Shown here: positions 14,181-14,904 of the stretch, piece by piece
Layout: each line of letters starts with the position of its first letter
Position numbering within the stretch: position 1 is the stretch's first letter
Source: an uncultured Oscillospiraceae bacterium
GTDB taxonomy: Bacteria > Bacillota > Clostridia > Oscillospirales > Oscillospiraceae
NCBI GenBank assembly: GCA_944385455.1
Contig: CALWXI010000261.1
Span: 1-14,904, forward strand
DNA: 14,904 nucleotides
Direction of reading: 5' to 3'
Notes under the pieces: generated by a model
The model's database searches: none
What the model saw: only the letters and a program-made list of their open reading frames with translations
What the model was told of the DNA's origin: nothing
Made by a program: the position numbers and the translations under genes

Positions 14181-14221
14181 AAAAAAGCCGGGGGCGCGGA
14201 TAATTCCGCGCCCCCGGCTTT
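14181..14221 (-). terminator. intrinsic terminator of the pyruvate:ferredoxin oxidoreductase gene
   Basis: A perfect 16-bp, very G+C-rich stem (14184-14199 with 14206-14221) closes the loop ATAATT. On the minus strand the descending arm continues into six T (14186-14181), the classic intrinsic terminator. It begins 21 bases after the oxidoreductase stop codon. The stem could also back up plus-strand termination, but the plus-strand tail (GCTTTGCG) is poor in T. Confidence 0.88.
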
Positions 14222-14241
14222 GCGTTGGGGGATTGTGAGGA

Positions 14242-14904
<663 letters not shown>

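Overview
The window reads as a G+C-rich Firmicutes genome, most likely an anaerobic clostridium of the gut Oscillospiraceae type. The reasons are consensus AAGGAGG ribosome binding sites before nearly every gene, the mix of ATG, GTG and TTG starts, a lipoprotein-type ABC binding protein, and a pyruvate:ferredoxin oxidoreductase gene at the right edge. The taxonomic placement is inference.

Layout. The left part (1-1835) is a minus-strand group: an AraC-type regulator (975-1835), a short-chain dehydrogenase/reductase (68-829), and the first 15 codons of a BadF/N-acetylglucosamine-kinase-type ASKHA kinase (1-46) that runs off the edge. An A+T-rich divergent promoter region (about 1836-2083) separates this from a long plus-strand operon (2084-13995). 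That operon encodes a Gfo/Idh/MocA oxidoreductase; a complete five-gene Opp/Dpp-type ABC importer (lipoprotein, two permeases, two ATPases); an aldo/keto reductase; a second short-chain dehydrogenase; a metallo-beta-lactamase-fold hydrolase; a threonine-synthase-like PLP enzyme with a zinc ribbon; and a COG3964-type amidohydrolase. A hairpin terminator (14123-14165) closes the operon. A second, very strong hairpin (14184-14221) is the terminator of the converging pyruvate:ferredoxin oxidoreductase gene, whose C-terminal 220 codons are seen (14242-14904). No gene-free stretch exceeds 300 bases; no tRNA, rRNA, CRISPR array or transposase gene was seen.

How the genes may work together. The importer brings in a small peptide-like or glycoconjugate ligand. 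Three or four NAD(P)-linked oxidoreductases, a lactonase/esterase-like hydrolase, a deacylase-like amidohydrolase, a PLP lyase/synthase-fold enzyme and a sugar-kinase-like protein then form a set suited to oxidative breakdown of an amino- or acylamino-substituted sugar (or related hydroxy/amino acid). This is inference: no gene fixes the substrate, and I do not recognise the combination as a described pathway.

The most striking non-coding feature is a nested inverted repeat (830-917) just before the left short-chain dehydrogenase. Its outer 19-base arm contains that gene's whole Shine-Dalgarno sequence, so a transcript reading through from the AraC gene could fold and hide the ribosome binding site.
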